Source: Pedobacter gandavensis (GTDB lineage: Bacteria > Bacteroidota > Bacteroidia > Sphingobacteriales > Sphingobacteriaceae). From it: a DNA stretch of 64,000 bases. The translations under genes were made by a program, and so were the position numbers. Of the stretch, positions 25,303-34,132 are shown one piece after another (position 1 is the stretch's first letter; the number at the start of each line of letters is the position of its first letter). The notes beneath the pieces are model-generated. The model worked only from the letters and a program-made list of their open reading frames with translations, searched no databases and was not told the DNA's origin. The stretch is from positions 1 through 64,000 of the forward strand of contig NZ_WNXC01000001.1 in NCBI RefSeq assembly GCF_014172405.1, in the 5' to 3' direction.

Positions 25303-27744
25303 ATGGAAAAAATGCCTCGCTGGTCTAAAATTACGCTTAGAATATTTATTGGTTTAGTTGCACTCGTTTTGCTTGTTTTTGTCGGACTAGGTTTGTATGT
25401 GAATGCCAATAAAAAGACTTTACTGGCTACGATTACTACACAGTTAAATAAAAACCTCAATGGTTCATTGACCATCGGAAGTATGGACCCTACTTTTTTT
25501 AAAGGTTTTCCTGGTGTATCCATCAGCCTTAAAAATGTGGTGATTAAAGATAGTCTTTGGAATGTCCACCAGCATACTTTACTGGAAGCACAGGATTTTG
25601 AGGTCTCCGTAAATACCATGGCCCTTTTAACCGGGACTATCGAAATCAAAAAGATAGGGATTAGTAATGCAAAAATCGACCTGTATACCGATACTTCCGG
25701 CTATAGCAATACCGCAGTATTCAGGAAAAAAGATAAGAAAAAGCCTGCTTCAGATAAAGGAAGTACGGATGCGCAGTTGAAACAATTCAGTTTATCAAAT
25801 GTGAATTTTATCGTTGACAATAGAAAGGGGCATAAGTTATTTCATTTTGAGGTGGCATCCCTGAAAGGTGATATGGATTACTCCTTTTCCGGATGGGAGG
25901 CGCAATTGAAATTAAAGACGCTGGCAAAAAGCATGGCCTTTAATACGAGAAGAGGTAGCTTTATTAAGGATAAGGTGTTAGAAGGGCCTTTTAAGATTAA
26001 TTACGATGAAAATACCGGGGTAATCCAGGTTGCACAAAATCAATTGAACATTGGAAAAGATCCTTTTATGATCGCCGCCAAATTTGATACCTCAAAAGAA
26101 AACACGGAGTTTACCATAGACATTAAAGCCCCATCGATTTTATGGCGGGATGCAGCCAATTTGTTGGCGCCCAATATTACCGAGAAATTACTCATGTTTG
26201 ATTTGAAACAACCGATTGATGCGAGTTGTATACTTCATGGAGATATGGGGCCTGGTGGTGACCCGGAAATTAACGTGACGGCATTGGTGAACGACAATGT
26301 TTTGAAAACGCCGGGCGCGTTGATTGACAGCTGTAGCTTTAAAGGAGTTTTCACCAATAATTACGAAAAGGGTAAGGGCCTTACTGATGCCAATTCTGCC
26401 ATTAAATTGTATCAGTTTAAAGGAGCCTATACGGAAATGCCTTTTTCAATTGATACAGTAATGATTCTTAACCTCGAGAAGCCTATTGCCACAGGTGTTT
26501 TCAAATCGAAATTTGATGTTGCGAAATTGAATAAAGCGATTGGCACGGAAACCTTGAAGTTCGGAAAAGGAACGGCGACGGTGAAGCTGGATTATAAAGC
26601 GGATATTGTTGATTTTAAATTGCATAAACCGCTGGTAACCGGTACCATTAATGTAGTCAATGCAGATGTAAGTTATGTGCCAAGAAGGTTAAATTTTACC
26701 AATACGGCAGTATCTCTGAACTTTACCACAGATGATCTTTTTATTAAAAATATTCGGTTGCAGAGTGGCAAGAGTATCGTCATGATGGATGGACGAATTC
26801 GTAATTTCCTGAATTTATATTACAACGCTCCGGAGAAAATATTGTTAAACTGGCAGATCAGAAGTCCACAGTTACATCTGGGCGAGTTTTTAGGTTTTCT
26901 GGAAAGCAGAAAGCCAGTTCGGACTGCAAAAAGGAATTCGAAGCATAGCAGTTTTTCTGAAGATGTAAATAACTTATTTGAGAAAAGTAAGGTAGACATG
27001 CACCTGAGGGTAGAAAAGGTGTATTACAATAAGTTTGTGGGTACAGATGTCATGGCAGATTTATTTCTATCTGAAGCAGGTATCGGAATGAAAAACATCA
27101 GTGTGAAACAAGGCGCTGGCTCTATGAAAGTAGATGGTAACATCACCCAAACAGGAAAGTTAAATCGCTTTCTGGTGAATACAACACTGAATAATATAGA
27201 CATTAAAAGCTTCTTTTATTCTTTTGATAACTTCGGTATGACCACGCTGACTTCCAAAAATTTGAAAGGTTATCTGTTCTCTAAATCGACGATTGGCGGG
27301 TTGATCACCGATCAGGGAAAATTGGTCACCAATTCCTTAAGTGGAGATATTAATTTTGACCTGAAACAAGGTGCTTTGCTGAGGTTTGAGCCAGTTAAAA
27401 GTGTAGGTAAATTTGCTTTCCCTTTTAGAGATCTGGACAACATTACTTTCAGCAACCTGAATGGGAAGTTTGATGTGAGAGGACCGCTGATTACCATTAA
27501 TCCGATGCAGATCAATTCCAGCATTTTGAATATGGATGTGGCAGGCGTGTATTCGATGTCGAAAGGAACGAATATTGCCGTTGATGTGCCCTTGCGGAAT
27601 CCTAAAAAGGATTCCGATATTACGGATAAAAATGAAAAACAGGCGCGTAGAATGAAAGGTATAGTCCTTCATTTATTGGCAACTGATGGCGATGACGGCA
27701 AGATTAAAATCAAGCTGAATAAGAACCGGAAAAAGGCGGAGTAA
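25303..27744 (+). CDS. AsmA family envelope protein
   Basis: The protein of ~813 residues from the ATG at 25303 has one N-terminal membrane helix (LRIFIGLVALVLLVFVGLGLYV) followed by a long beta-rich region beginning TLLATITTQLNKNLNGSLTIGSMDP, the AsmA-type start, and an AsmA C-terminal domain (TLNNIDIKSFFYSFDNFGMTTL, then GDINFDLKQGALLRFEPVKS). AsmA-like proteins are anchored in the inner membrane and span the periplasm, with proposed roles in lipid movement to the outer membrane. The frame is open to 25252, but the helix and family start fit 25303. It is convergent with the GNAT gene, with 5 bp between stops. Confidence 0.88.
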   Translation: MEKMPRWSKITLRIFIGLVALVLLVFVGLGLYVNANKKTLLATITTQLNKNLNGSLTIGSMDPTFFKGFPGVSISLKNVVIKDSLWNVHQHTLLEAQDFEVSVNTMALLTGTIEIKKIGISNAKIDLYTDTSGYSNTAVFRKKDKKKPASDKGSTDAQLKQFSLSNVNFIVDNRKGHKLFHFEVASLKGDMDYSFSGWEAQLKLKTLAKSMAFNTRRGSFIKDKVLEGPFKINYDENTGVIQVAQNQLNIGKDPFMIAAKFDTSKENTEFTIDIKAPSILWRDAANLLAPNITEKLLMFDLKQPIDASCILHGDMGPGGDPEINVTALVNDNVLKTPGALIDSCSFKGVFTNNYEKGKGLTDANSAIKLYQFKGAYTEMPFSIDTVMILNLEKPIATGVFKSKFDVAKLNKAIGTETLKFGKGTATVKLDYKADIVDFKLHKPLVTGTINVVNADVSYVPRRLNFTNTAVSLNFTTDDLFIKNIRLQSGKSIVMMDGRIRNFLNLYYNAPEKILLNWQIRSPQLHLGEFLGFLESRKPVRTAKRNSKHSSFSEDVNNLFEKSKVDMHLRVEKVYYNKFVGTDVMADLFLSEAGIGMKNISVKQGAGSMKVDGNITQTGKLNRFLVNTTLNNIDIKSFFYSFDNFGMTTLTSKNLKGYLFSKSTIGGLITDQGKLVTNSLSGDINFDLKQGALLRFEPVKSVGKFAFPFRDLDNITFSNLNGKFDVRGPLITINPMQINSSILNMDVAGVYSMSKGTNIAVDVPLRNPKKDSDITDKNEKQARRMKGIVLHLLATDGDDGKIKIKLNKNRKKAE

Positions 27745-27749
27745 ATCTC

Positions 27750-28268
27750 CTATATTTTGATCTCAAACAGTGCCAGAACGATGTTTTCGTAATGTTTCGG
27801 CAATAGGTCTGATGCTTCTGGTACGATGTTTCCCAAATAATCAAAACCACATCGTTCATAATAGGCGATCAGTTTTGGGTTGTCTCCCCAGGTATCCAAT
27901 CTGATGTATTTCTTTGCTTTTTTAGCTCCGTATTCTTTTGCCCATTCAATAATCAGATTCACAAAATGATGACCTCTGAAAGCGGGATTCGTTACAATGC
28001 GGTGGATGTAAATGGCAGGATCAATGTCTTTTTCTTTCCAAATTAAGGGATCATTAAAGTCGATGGCAAAAATGCAGGCCGTTTGTCCCTCGATGATTAT
28101 TTTCCATTGTCTTTCTTCCTGGATCTCTCTTTTAATTAAACTACGCTCAAATCCCTGCCAGTGTTTTTTAAATACTGTCTTTTGATAAGCGATGGCTTCG
28201 TCATAAAGTTCGAAAATGCGTTCGATATCGTTAAGGTCAGAAGGAATGATGGTTACGTCTTTTAACAT
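27750..28268 (-). CDS. GNAT family N-acetyltransferase
   Basis: The 172-residue protein begins VTIIPSDLNDIERIFELYDEAI, a typical GNAT first strand and helix, and contains YIHRIVTNPAFRGHHFVNLIIEWAKEYG (acetyl-CoA loop R/Q-x-x-G-x-G/A, here AFRGHH) and NPKLIAYYERCGFDYLG at the C-terminus. It would transfer acetyl from acetyl-CoA to an unknown amine. All family elements are intact, in contrast to the interrupted GNAT gene at 22311. Confidence 0.88.
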   Translation of the reverse strand: MLKDVTIIPSDLNDIERIFELYDEAIAYQKTVFKKHWQGFERSLIKREIQEERQWKIIIEGQTACIFAIDFNDPLIWKEKDIDPAIYIHRIVTNPAFRGHHFVNLIIEWAKEYGAKKAKKYIRLDTWGDNPKLIAYYERCGFDYLGNIVPEASDLLPKHYENIVLALFEIKI

Positions 28269-28456
28269 GTTGTTTAAATTGAATTAAAGCAAAAGTCGCA
28301 ATTTTATGCTAAACGGAATGGGTACAGATTCATTTTATTTAACCCACACAGATGGAAGCTGGAAAGCATGAAAATTAAAAGAGAATGCCAGGTTAAATTG
28401 ATAAATTTGAGCATAGACCGATAAATCAATCTTTTAAATCCTTAAAACATTTAAAC

Positions 28457-28867
28457 ATGAAACGTAACGCAACAGCCGTTTGGAACGGCACCATTAAAGA
28501 GGGTGGCGGACATCTGAGTACAGATAGTACCGTTTTGGATCAAACGCAGTATTCTTTTAACAGCAGATTTGCTGATGGAGTTGGCACCAATCCGGAGGAA
28601 TTGCTCGCTGCTGCTCATGCGGGCTGCTTTACGATGAAGCTAAGTCTGGACCTGACCGAAGCTGGTTTTACACCAGGGAATTTAGAAACAAAAGCGACCA
28701 TTTCCTTAGACAATGGCGTGATCAGCAGTTCTCATTTGGTTTTAAAAGCCAGCATTCCTGGAATTACCGAAGAGCAGTTTCAGGAGATCGCAAAAGGAGC
28801 GAAGGCAAATTGTCCGGTGAGTAAGGCGTTTGCGATGGAAATTACTTTGGATGCAAGTTTAGTATAA
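28457..28867 (+). CDS. OsmC family peroxiredoxin
   Basis: The 136-residue protein has both redox cysteines of the OsmC/Ohr fold: Cys57 in AAAHAGCFTM and Cys119 in KANCPVSKAF, plus the start ATAVWNGTIKEGGGHLS typical of OsmC. Such enzymes reduce organic hydroperoxides in the cytoplasm using the cysteine pair. A 13-bp-stem hairpin follows the stop, consistent with a single-gene transcript. Confidence 0.93.
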   Translation: MKRNATAVWNGTIKEGGGHLSTDSTVLDQTQYSFNSRFADGVGTNPEELLAAAHAGCFTMKLSLDLTEAGFTPGNLETKATISLDNGVISSSHLVLKASIPGITEEQFQEIAKGAKANCPVSKAFAMEITLDASLV

Positions 28868-28895
28868 GGTAATCGCTGTCTTTTAACGATTAGCA

Positions 28896-28940
28896 GATAA
28901 AACTGTCAGATGCAAATGCCTTGCTTTTGACAGTTTTATC
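28896..28940 (+). terminator. Terminator after OsmC gene
   Basis: GATAAAACTGTCA (28896-28908) and TGACAGTTTTATC (28928-28940) are perfect reverse complements with a 19-nt loop. The T-rich end acts as the U-tract. Confidence 0.75.
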
Positions 28941-29084
28941 ATTTGTAGGCAGATTTATTCGCAAATGCGAAATTAAATGCGTGATTTCTATTTAAACCTG
29001 CTGAAAATAAAGGAATTGATGAGGAAAATAAGGTAAAATTTCTATTTTAGGAATTCATTAGGAAAATCATCAAATTCAATAGAA

Positions 29085-30116
29085 ATGAAGCCGATACTTG
29101 TTTTGAAATTAGGTACTGCATCCATCACTACTCCAAAAGGAGAGTTGGATGAAGGTGTGATTGCTGATGTGGCGGCACAGGTTGCCGAGCTTGCGAAGGA
29201 ACACCGATTAATTTTGGTTTCTTCCGGTGCTGTTGCTGCGGGAAAGCAATACATTAAGCATTACAAAGGGAAAATCTCTGAAAGAAAAGCTGCGGCTGCG
29301 ATCGGGAACCCCATATTGTTAAACACCTATTCAAAGCATTTTTACCCCTATGGCATTCAGATGGCGCAGAGTCTTTGCGAACGTCGTCACTTCTCAAACA
29401 GAACGCAATTTCTACAACTTAAAGAAACTTATGAGGAACTGTGGAAAAATGGGGTCATCCCGATTGCGAATGAGAATGATGTAGTGAGTGATTTAGAGTT
29501 GAGATTTTCTGACAATGATGAGTTGGCCACGCTATTGGGTGTTGGTTTTGGCGCTTCATTGATCTTGTTGGGTACCTCGGTTCCTGGCGTTCTGGATAAA
29601 GCAGGAAAAGTAGTAGGGAAAATTGACTCCATCAACAATGAGGTGTTCTCTCTTGCGGATAAGAAAACTTCTGATCTCGGATTGGGCGGTATGGTTTCGA
29701 AACTTACGTTTGCGCATTTGGCATCCACGATGGGCATTAAGGTGGTGATTTTTGGCATTAGAACACCGAATGGTATTCTGGATGCGGCAGTCGAGCAAAC
29801 AGGTACCGTATTTACGCCAAGAGATTGCGCTTTGACGGCCAGAAATAAATGGCTGGCCAGTGGAAGTCTGGTTACTGGTCGGGTAATGCTGGATGAAGGG
29901 GCTTGTGAGGCGATTAAGATGCGTAAAAGCCTATTGGCAGTCGGCGTAGCTGCGGTCATCGCGCCATTTGAAAATGGAGAAATATTTGAGCTGGTTGATG
30001 CGCAAATGAATATCGTTGGGGTAGCAAGGGCAAAAGCATCCTCGGTAACGATTCAAAATAATTTAAAACAACATAACCTGGAAATTGCCAATGCCAGTGA
30101 CATCGTAATCTTATAA
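29085..30116 (+). CDS. proB: Glutamate 5-kinase
   Basis: The 343-residue protein has an amino-acid kinase domain (VLKLGTASITT at the start, LVSSGAVAAGKQ, NENDVVSD at the glutamate site) and a C-terminal PUA domain (ALTARNKWLASG ... GEIFELVD). It phosphorylates glutamate at the gamma carboxyl, the first step of proline synthesis, in the cytoplasm. proA begins 8 bp after its stop, so the two form an operon and the unstable product can be passed on. Confidence 0.95.
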   Translation: MKPILVLKLGTASITTPKGELDEGVIADVAAQVAELAKEHRLILVSSGAVAAGKQYIKHYKGKISERKAAAAIGNPILLNTYSKHFYPYGIQMAQSLCERRHFSNRTQFLQLKETYEELWKNGVIPIANENDVVSDLELRFSDNDELATLLGVGFGASLILLGTSVPGVLDKAGKVVGKIDSINNEVFSLADKKTSDLGLGGMVSKLTFAHLASTMGIKVVIFGIRTPNGILDAAVEQTGTVFTPRDCALTARNKWLASGSLVTGRVMLDEGACEAIKMRKSLLAVGVAAVIAPFENGEIFELVDAQMNIVGVARAKASSVTIQNNLKQHNLEIANASDIVIL

Positions 30117-30124
30117 AATAAGCC

Positions 30125-31375
30125 ATGGAAGCTATAGAAAATCAGTTGATTAATGCGAAGAAAGCGAGGCATTCCATTGCTTCTTTGAGTGATGAAGGAA
30201 AAACATTGCTGCTGAACCGTTTGGCTGCGGTAATCCAGGGGAAATCTGCAGAGATTATCACAGAGAATTTAAAAGACCTCGAAAAAATGCCGGATGCTGA
30301 TCCTAAAAAGGATCGCTTGCTGTTGAATGCCGATCGGATTTTAGGATTGGCAAACAGTCTGAAGGATGTCGCTGCTTTACCCGATCCAACCAATCAATTG
30401 ATTTCCAGTAAAAAAATGGACAATGGTTTACTGATTCAAAAGAAAACGGTACCATTGGGCGTGGTAGGGGTGATTTATGAATCCAGACCGAATGTGACGA
30501 TTGATGTGGCTTCCTTATGTATCAGATCCGGTAATGTTTGTTTGCTTCGTGGCGGTCAGGATGCTTATCATACCAACCTCTTTTTAGTTTCCTTGATTCA
30601 GCAGGTTTTATTGGAATCAGGATTGGATCAAAACATTGTGCAACAATTGCCTGCGGATAGGAAATACATCCTGGAGATTCTTCAAGCCGAGAAATATATT
30701 GATGTCATTATTCCCCGTGGTTCCAATGAGCTGATTTCTTTTGTGCGTAAGAACGCTTTGGTGCCTGTTATTGAGACGGGAGCTGGCGTATGCCATACTT
30801 ACGTTGCTGCATTGGCAAAGTTGAGCACAGCAGCGGAAATCGTGCAGAATGCAAAGGTTTCGCGGCCTTCGGTGTGTAATGCATTGGATACGGTATTGGT
30901 AGATCATACGATTGCTGCTGATTTTTTGAAGTTGCTGGCGCCTTTACTTGTTGAATATCAGGTAGAAATTTTTGCAGATGATGTGGCGTTTTCTATTTTG
31001 AAGCAGGAAGGGTATCCAAATTTGATTCAGGCAAGTGCTGCTGATTTTGGTAGAGAATTTCTTGATTATAAGTGTTCTGTTAAGATCGTGGAAAATATCA
31101 ACGAGGCATTAGCTCACATTTCGGAATTCTCTTCGAAGCATTCGGAAGCGATCATCACGGAAGATGCGCAGGAAGCTGAACAGTTTTTGGAAGAGGTAGA
31201 CGCTGCGGTTGTGTATTGGAATGCCTCTACGCGCTTTACTGATGGACAGATGTTTGGCTTGGGTGCGGAAATAGGAATTTCAACACAAAAACTTCATGCC
31301 AGAGGGCCCTTTGCACTCGAAAAATTGGTGACGGAAAAATGGATTGTGAAAGGGGATGGGCAAATAAGAAATTAA
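30125..31375 (+). CDS. proA: Gamma-glutamyl phosphate reductase
   Basis: The 416-residue NADPH enzyme of the aldehyde dehydrogenase fold shows the ProA landmarks GVVGVIYESRPNVTIDVASLCI and PRGSNELI, and the catalytic-cysteine region SRPSVCNALDTVLV. It reduces gamma-glutamyl phosphate to glutamate semialdehyde, the second proline step. It is the second gene of proBA. Length is normal for the family. Confidence 0.95.
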   Translation: MEAIENQLINAKKARHSIASLSDEGKTLLLNRLAAVIQGKSAEIITENLKDLEKMPDADPKKDRLLLNADRILGLANSLKDVAALPDPTNQLISSKKMDNGLLIQKKTVPLGVVGVIYESRPNVTIDVASLCIRSGNVCLLRGGQDAYHTNLFLVSLIQQVLLESGLDQNIVQQLPADRKYILEILQAEKYIDVIIPRGSNELISFVRKNALVPVIETGAGVCHTYVAALAKLSTAAEIVQNAKVSRPSVCNALDTVLVDHTIAADFLKLLAPLLVEYQVEIFADDVAFSILKQEGYPNLIQASAADFGREFLDYKCSVKIVENINEALAHISEFSSKHSEAIITEDAQEAEQFLEEVDAAVVYWNASTRFTDGQMFGLGAEIGISTQKLHARGPFALEKLVTEKWIVKGDGQIRN

Positions 31376-31524
31376 CTTTGAGTTCCCCAATTCCCTATTT
31401 GGGAAAAAAGAAGGACAATATTTTTTCTCTTACTGCAAAAAAATGGATTTGTACAGGTGTTTATACGGGTATGATGGCGTGGCTTGACTTTTGAATATTG
31501 TTAAGAAAAAACTACTTATTTTTC

Positions 31525-32625
31525 ATGCAGAACAATTTAAGTCAACCTCAACCCTTGCTTTTAAAAATACTAGGGGAAATCGAGGATTATGCGATTTTAT
31601 TTCTCGATCAGCATGGACACGTCGGCAGCTGGAATAAAGGCGCGGAGATCATTAAAGGATACACTGCTGAAGAGATTACCGGAATGGACTTTAGGTTGTT
31701 TTATACCGAAGAGGCCCGGACCAACATGATCCCTGATTTGTTGCTGGAAGAAGCTATTTTGAATGGCAAAGCTCAGCATCGGGGATGGCGCGTAAAAAAA
31801 GATGGAGCGTTGTTCTGGGCGCATGTCACCATCACCACTGTTTATGATGAGGAGCATAAAGTCATCGGCTTTTCAAAATTCACCCGTGACCTTACCGATA
31901 AGCTGAATGCAGAAAAAGAGTTAAAAGAATATGCAAGGGTGCTCGAGTTTAGAAATAAAGAACTTGAACAATTTGTTTATATCGCTTCTCATGATTTGCA
32001 GGAGCCATTGCTGACCGTTAAAAATTTCGTGGGCTTGTTGCGGAAAGAGTATGGGGAACTGTTTGATGAGAATGGGGCGCTGTACCTGAGTTACATTGAG
32101 GAATCCACGGAGAAGATGAAATATCTGATCAAAGATGTGTTGGATTATGCACGATTAGGCACCCATGAGGCTAAGGAATTGGTGGATTGCAATGTGTTAA
32201 TGGCAAGTGTGCAACAGGAGTTTTCTAATGAGCTGGCGGAGTTGGATGTCGAAATTGATTTTGACAATTTGCCAAGGGTTCCGGCTTATGAGTTGGCCTT
32301 GAAGCAACTCTTTCAACACTTGCTCAGTAATGCTGTTAAATTCAGGAAAAAAGAAGGTAGATTGAAAATTAGGGTCTCTGCAACTTATGAAGACCGGCAT
32401 TGGCATTTTCAGTTCAGCGACAATGGTATAGGAATAGAAGAGAAATATAAGCACAAGATTTTTTTGATCTTTCAGCGTTTAAATAGTCAGGAAGACTATG
32501 TAGGGCATGGAATAGGGCTATCCCACTGTAAAAAGATCGCGGAGCTCCATGGGGGGGAGATTTTTGTAAATTCCGCTTTAAATGAAGGTAGTACGTTTTG
32601 TTTTAGCCTTAAAAATGATAGATAA
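31525..32625 (+). CDS. Cytoplasmic PAS-sensor histidine kinase
   Basis: The protein of ~366 residues has one PAS domain (~residues 18-125: DYAILFLDQHGHVGSWNKGAE), a HisKA dimerisation domain with the phospho-accepting His156 in IASHDLQEP, and an HATPase domain with LLSNAVKFRKKEG (N box), FSDNGIGIEEKY (G1) and GHGIGLSHCKK (G2). No membrane helix is present, so the signal is internal. I prefer the ATG at 31525 to the TTG at 31498. The receiver gene follows after 2 bp. This resembles phytochrome-like/cyanobacterial-type small kinases with SHDLQEP motifs. Confidence 0.92.
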   Translation: MQNNLSQPQPLLLKILGEIEDYAILFLDQHGHVGSWNKGAEIIKGYTAEEITGMDFRLFYTEEARTNMIPDLLLEEAILNGKAQHRGWRVKKDGALFWAHVTITTVYDEEHKVIGFSKFTRDLTDKLNAEKELKEYARVLEFRNKELEQFVYIASHDLQEPLLTVKNFVGLLRKEYGELFDENGALYLSYIEESTEKMKYLIKDVLDYARLGTHEAKELVDCNVLMASVQQEFSNELAELDVEIDFDNLPRVPAYELALKQLFQHLLSNAVKFRKKEGRLKIRVSATYEDRHWHFQFSDNGIGIEEKYKHKIFLIFQRLNSQEDYVGHGIGLSHCKKIAELHGGEIFVNSALNEGSTFCFSLKNDR

Positions 32626-32627
32626 GC

Positions 32628-33065
32628 ATGAAAAAATTTAAGGATCTTAGTTGTGTATTGCTGGTTGATGATGACATCCCTACCAATTATATCCACCGCA
32701 AAATTGTTCAGAATACAAATATTGAAGTAGACATTAAGTCGATCACTTCTGCCAGAGAGGCACTTGATTATTTAACCTTTTCAGGTAAATATGTAAATGA
32801 TGTAGATGCTTTGAGGCCGGGGATTATTTTCCTGGATATCAATATGCCCGGAATGAGTGGCTGGGATTTTATGGAAGAATACCGTAAAATCGATGCGGCA
32901 AAGAAGTCGAAAATTATTGTAGTCATGTTAACGACTTCCTTAAACCCAGACGATGAGTTGATGGCTTCTGCCAATCATGAAATTATGAATTACTTACATA
33001 AACCTTTAAATGAAGATGCTTTTGTTAAGATTGCAGGTAAATATTTTGAGGAAATTAACAATTAA
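32628..33065 (+). CDS. Single-domain response regulator
   Basis: The 145-residue protein is a lone receiver domain: acidic pair Asp14-Asp15 in VLLVDDDIPTN, phospho-acceptor Asp70 in GIIFLDINMPG, Thr in VVMLTTSLNP and Lys in NYLHKPL. With no output domain it probably acts through protein contacts or as a phosphate relay, like CheY/Spo0F types common next to PAS kinases in Bacteroidota. It starts 2 bp after the kinase gene, so partnership is very likely. Confidence 0.93.
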   Translation: MKKFKDLSCVLLVDDDIPTNYIHRKIVQNTNIEVDIKSITSAREALDYLTFSGKYVNDVDALRPGIIFLDINMPGMSGWDFMEEYRKIDAAKKSKIIVVMLTTSLNPDDELMASANHEIMNYLHKPLNEDAFVKIAGKYFEEINN

Positions 33066-33096
33066 TTCTATAGATTGGCGGTAAACTAAATTTGAA

Positions 33097-34110
33097 ATGA
33101 AACCTCCATCGATTAAAGATATTGCAAAAAAAGCAGAAGTATCTATAACAACAGTCTCCTTTATCTTGAATGGTAAAGCTGAAAAAATGCGCATTAGCAA
33201 GGAGGTGATCAAACGGGTAGAGGGAATCATTCTTGAGCTTGGATTTAAGCCAAACCAGGTTGCCAGAAGCTTACGAACAGGAAATACGAAGACCATCGGT
33301 TTGATTGTAGAAGACATTTCCAATCCATTTTTCTCTGCCATTGCCAGACGTATTGAAGATAAAGCTTATAAAAAAGGGTATAAAATCACTTATTCCAGTA
33401 CGGAGAATGATCCGGCTAAAGCCAGGGATCTGATAGAAATGTTCAAATCCAGAAAGGTTGATGCTTATATCATTGCGCCGGTTCCTGGTATTGAAGAAGA
33501 CATCAAACAATTGCTTGCCGATAAAATTCCAGTAGTCATCTTTGACAGAAACCTTCCAGATCTGGATGTGAATTATGTGGTAGTAGACAACTTTGAAGGC
33601 GGTTATTCTGCTGCGGAATTCCTGATTAAAAAAGGAAGAAAGAACATCGCGTTTGTGACAGTAGACGTGGAGGTAGACCAGATTAACAACCGTTACCTGG
33701 GATATGAGCAGGCCTTGAAAGACCATGGCATCAAGCCAAATCAGCAAACCTTGGTTAAAATTCCATTTGACAGTACAGAAGAGGATACGGATCAGCGCTT
33801 AAAAGTCTTGTTTGACGAGAATCCGGAAATTGATGCGGTATTTTTCTCAACGAATTACCTCGCGGTAAGGGGGTTATTTTTCCTTAAAAAGATAAAGAAA
33901 CCTATTGATGATGGTTTTATGATTGTTGCTTATGATGATCAGGATGTTTTCAAGATCCATACACCTCCCATCAGTGTGGTTGATCAACCCATAGAGCAGA
34001 TCGCTGAAAAAATCATTGACATCATTCTTCAGGAGCTTTCTGCGGATCGATCATTACCCCAAACTGAAAGAAGTAAGGTTATATTACCTACTAAATTTAT
34101 AGAAAGATGA
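33097..34110 (+). CDS. LacI family transcriptional regulator
   Basis: The 337-residue protein begins with the LacI helix-turn-helix (IKDIAKKAEVSITTVSFILNGK, residues 5-26), the hinge helix (QVARSLRTGNTKTIGLIVED), and the periplasmic-binding-like sugar domain (ISNPFFSAIARRIEDKAYKKGY onward, IDAVFFSTNYLAVRGL near 245). Effector unknown. It converges on the phosphoglucomutase gene, whose stop lies in the same palindrome, so the pair may be linked to sugar metabolism, though no operator was recognised. Confidence 0.93.
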   Translation: MKPPSIKDIAKKAEVSITTVSFILNGKAEKMRISKEVIKRVEGIILELGFKPNQVARSLRTGNTKTIGLIVEDISNPFFSAIARRIEDKAYKKGYKITYSSTENDPAKARDLIEMFKSRKVDAYIIAPVPGIEEDIKQLLADKIPVVIFDRNLPDLDVNYVVVDNFEGGYSAAEFLIKKGRKNIAFVTVDVEVDQINNRYLGYEQALKDHGIKPNQQTLVKIPFDSTEEDTDQRLKVLFDENPEIDAVFFSTNYLAVRGLFFLKKIKKPIDDGFMIVAYDDQDVFKIHTPPISVVDQPIEQIAEKIIDIILQELSADRSLPQTERSKVILPTKFIER

Positions 34111-34132
34111 TTTAGAGGCTTAAGCCTCTAAA
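34111..34132. terminator. Perfect 22-bp palindrome between convergent genes
   Basis: Bases 34111-34132 read the same on both strands (TTTAGAGGC-TTAA-GCCTCTAAA), with flanking GAAAGA and TCTTTC extending the stem past the LacI stop codon. The palindrome includes the stop codon of the minus-strand mutase gene. It can act as a bidirectional terminator. Confidence 0.7.

Noticed and set aside
31498..31524. TTG start for the PAS kinase
   Set aside because: The extra codons are not kinase-like and ATG 31525 fits the PAS domain start.
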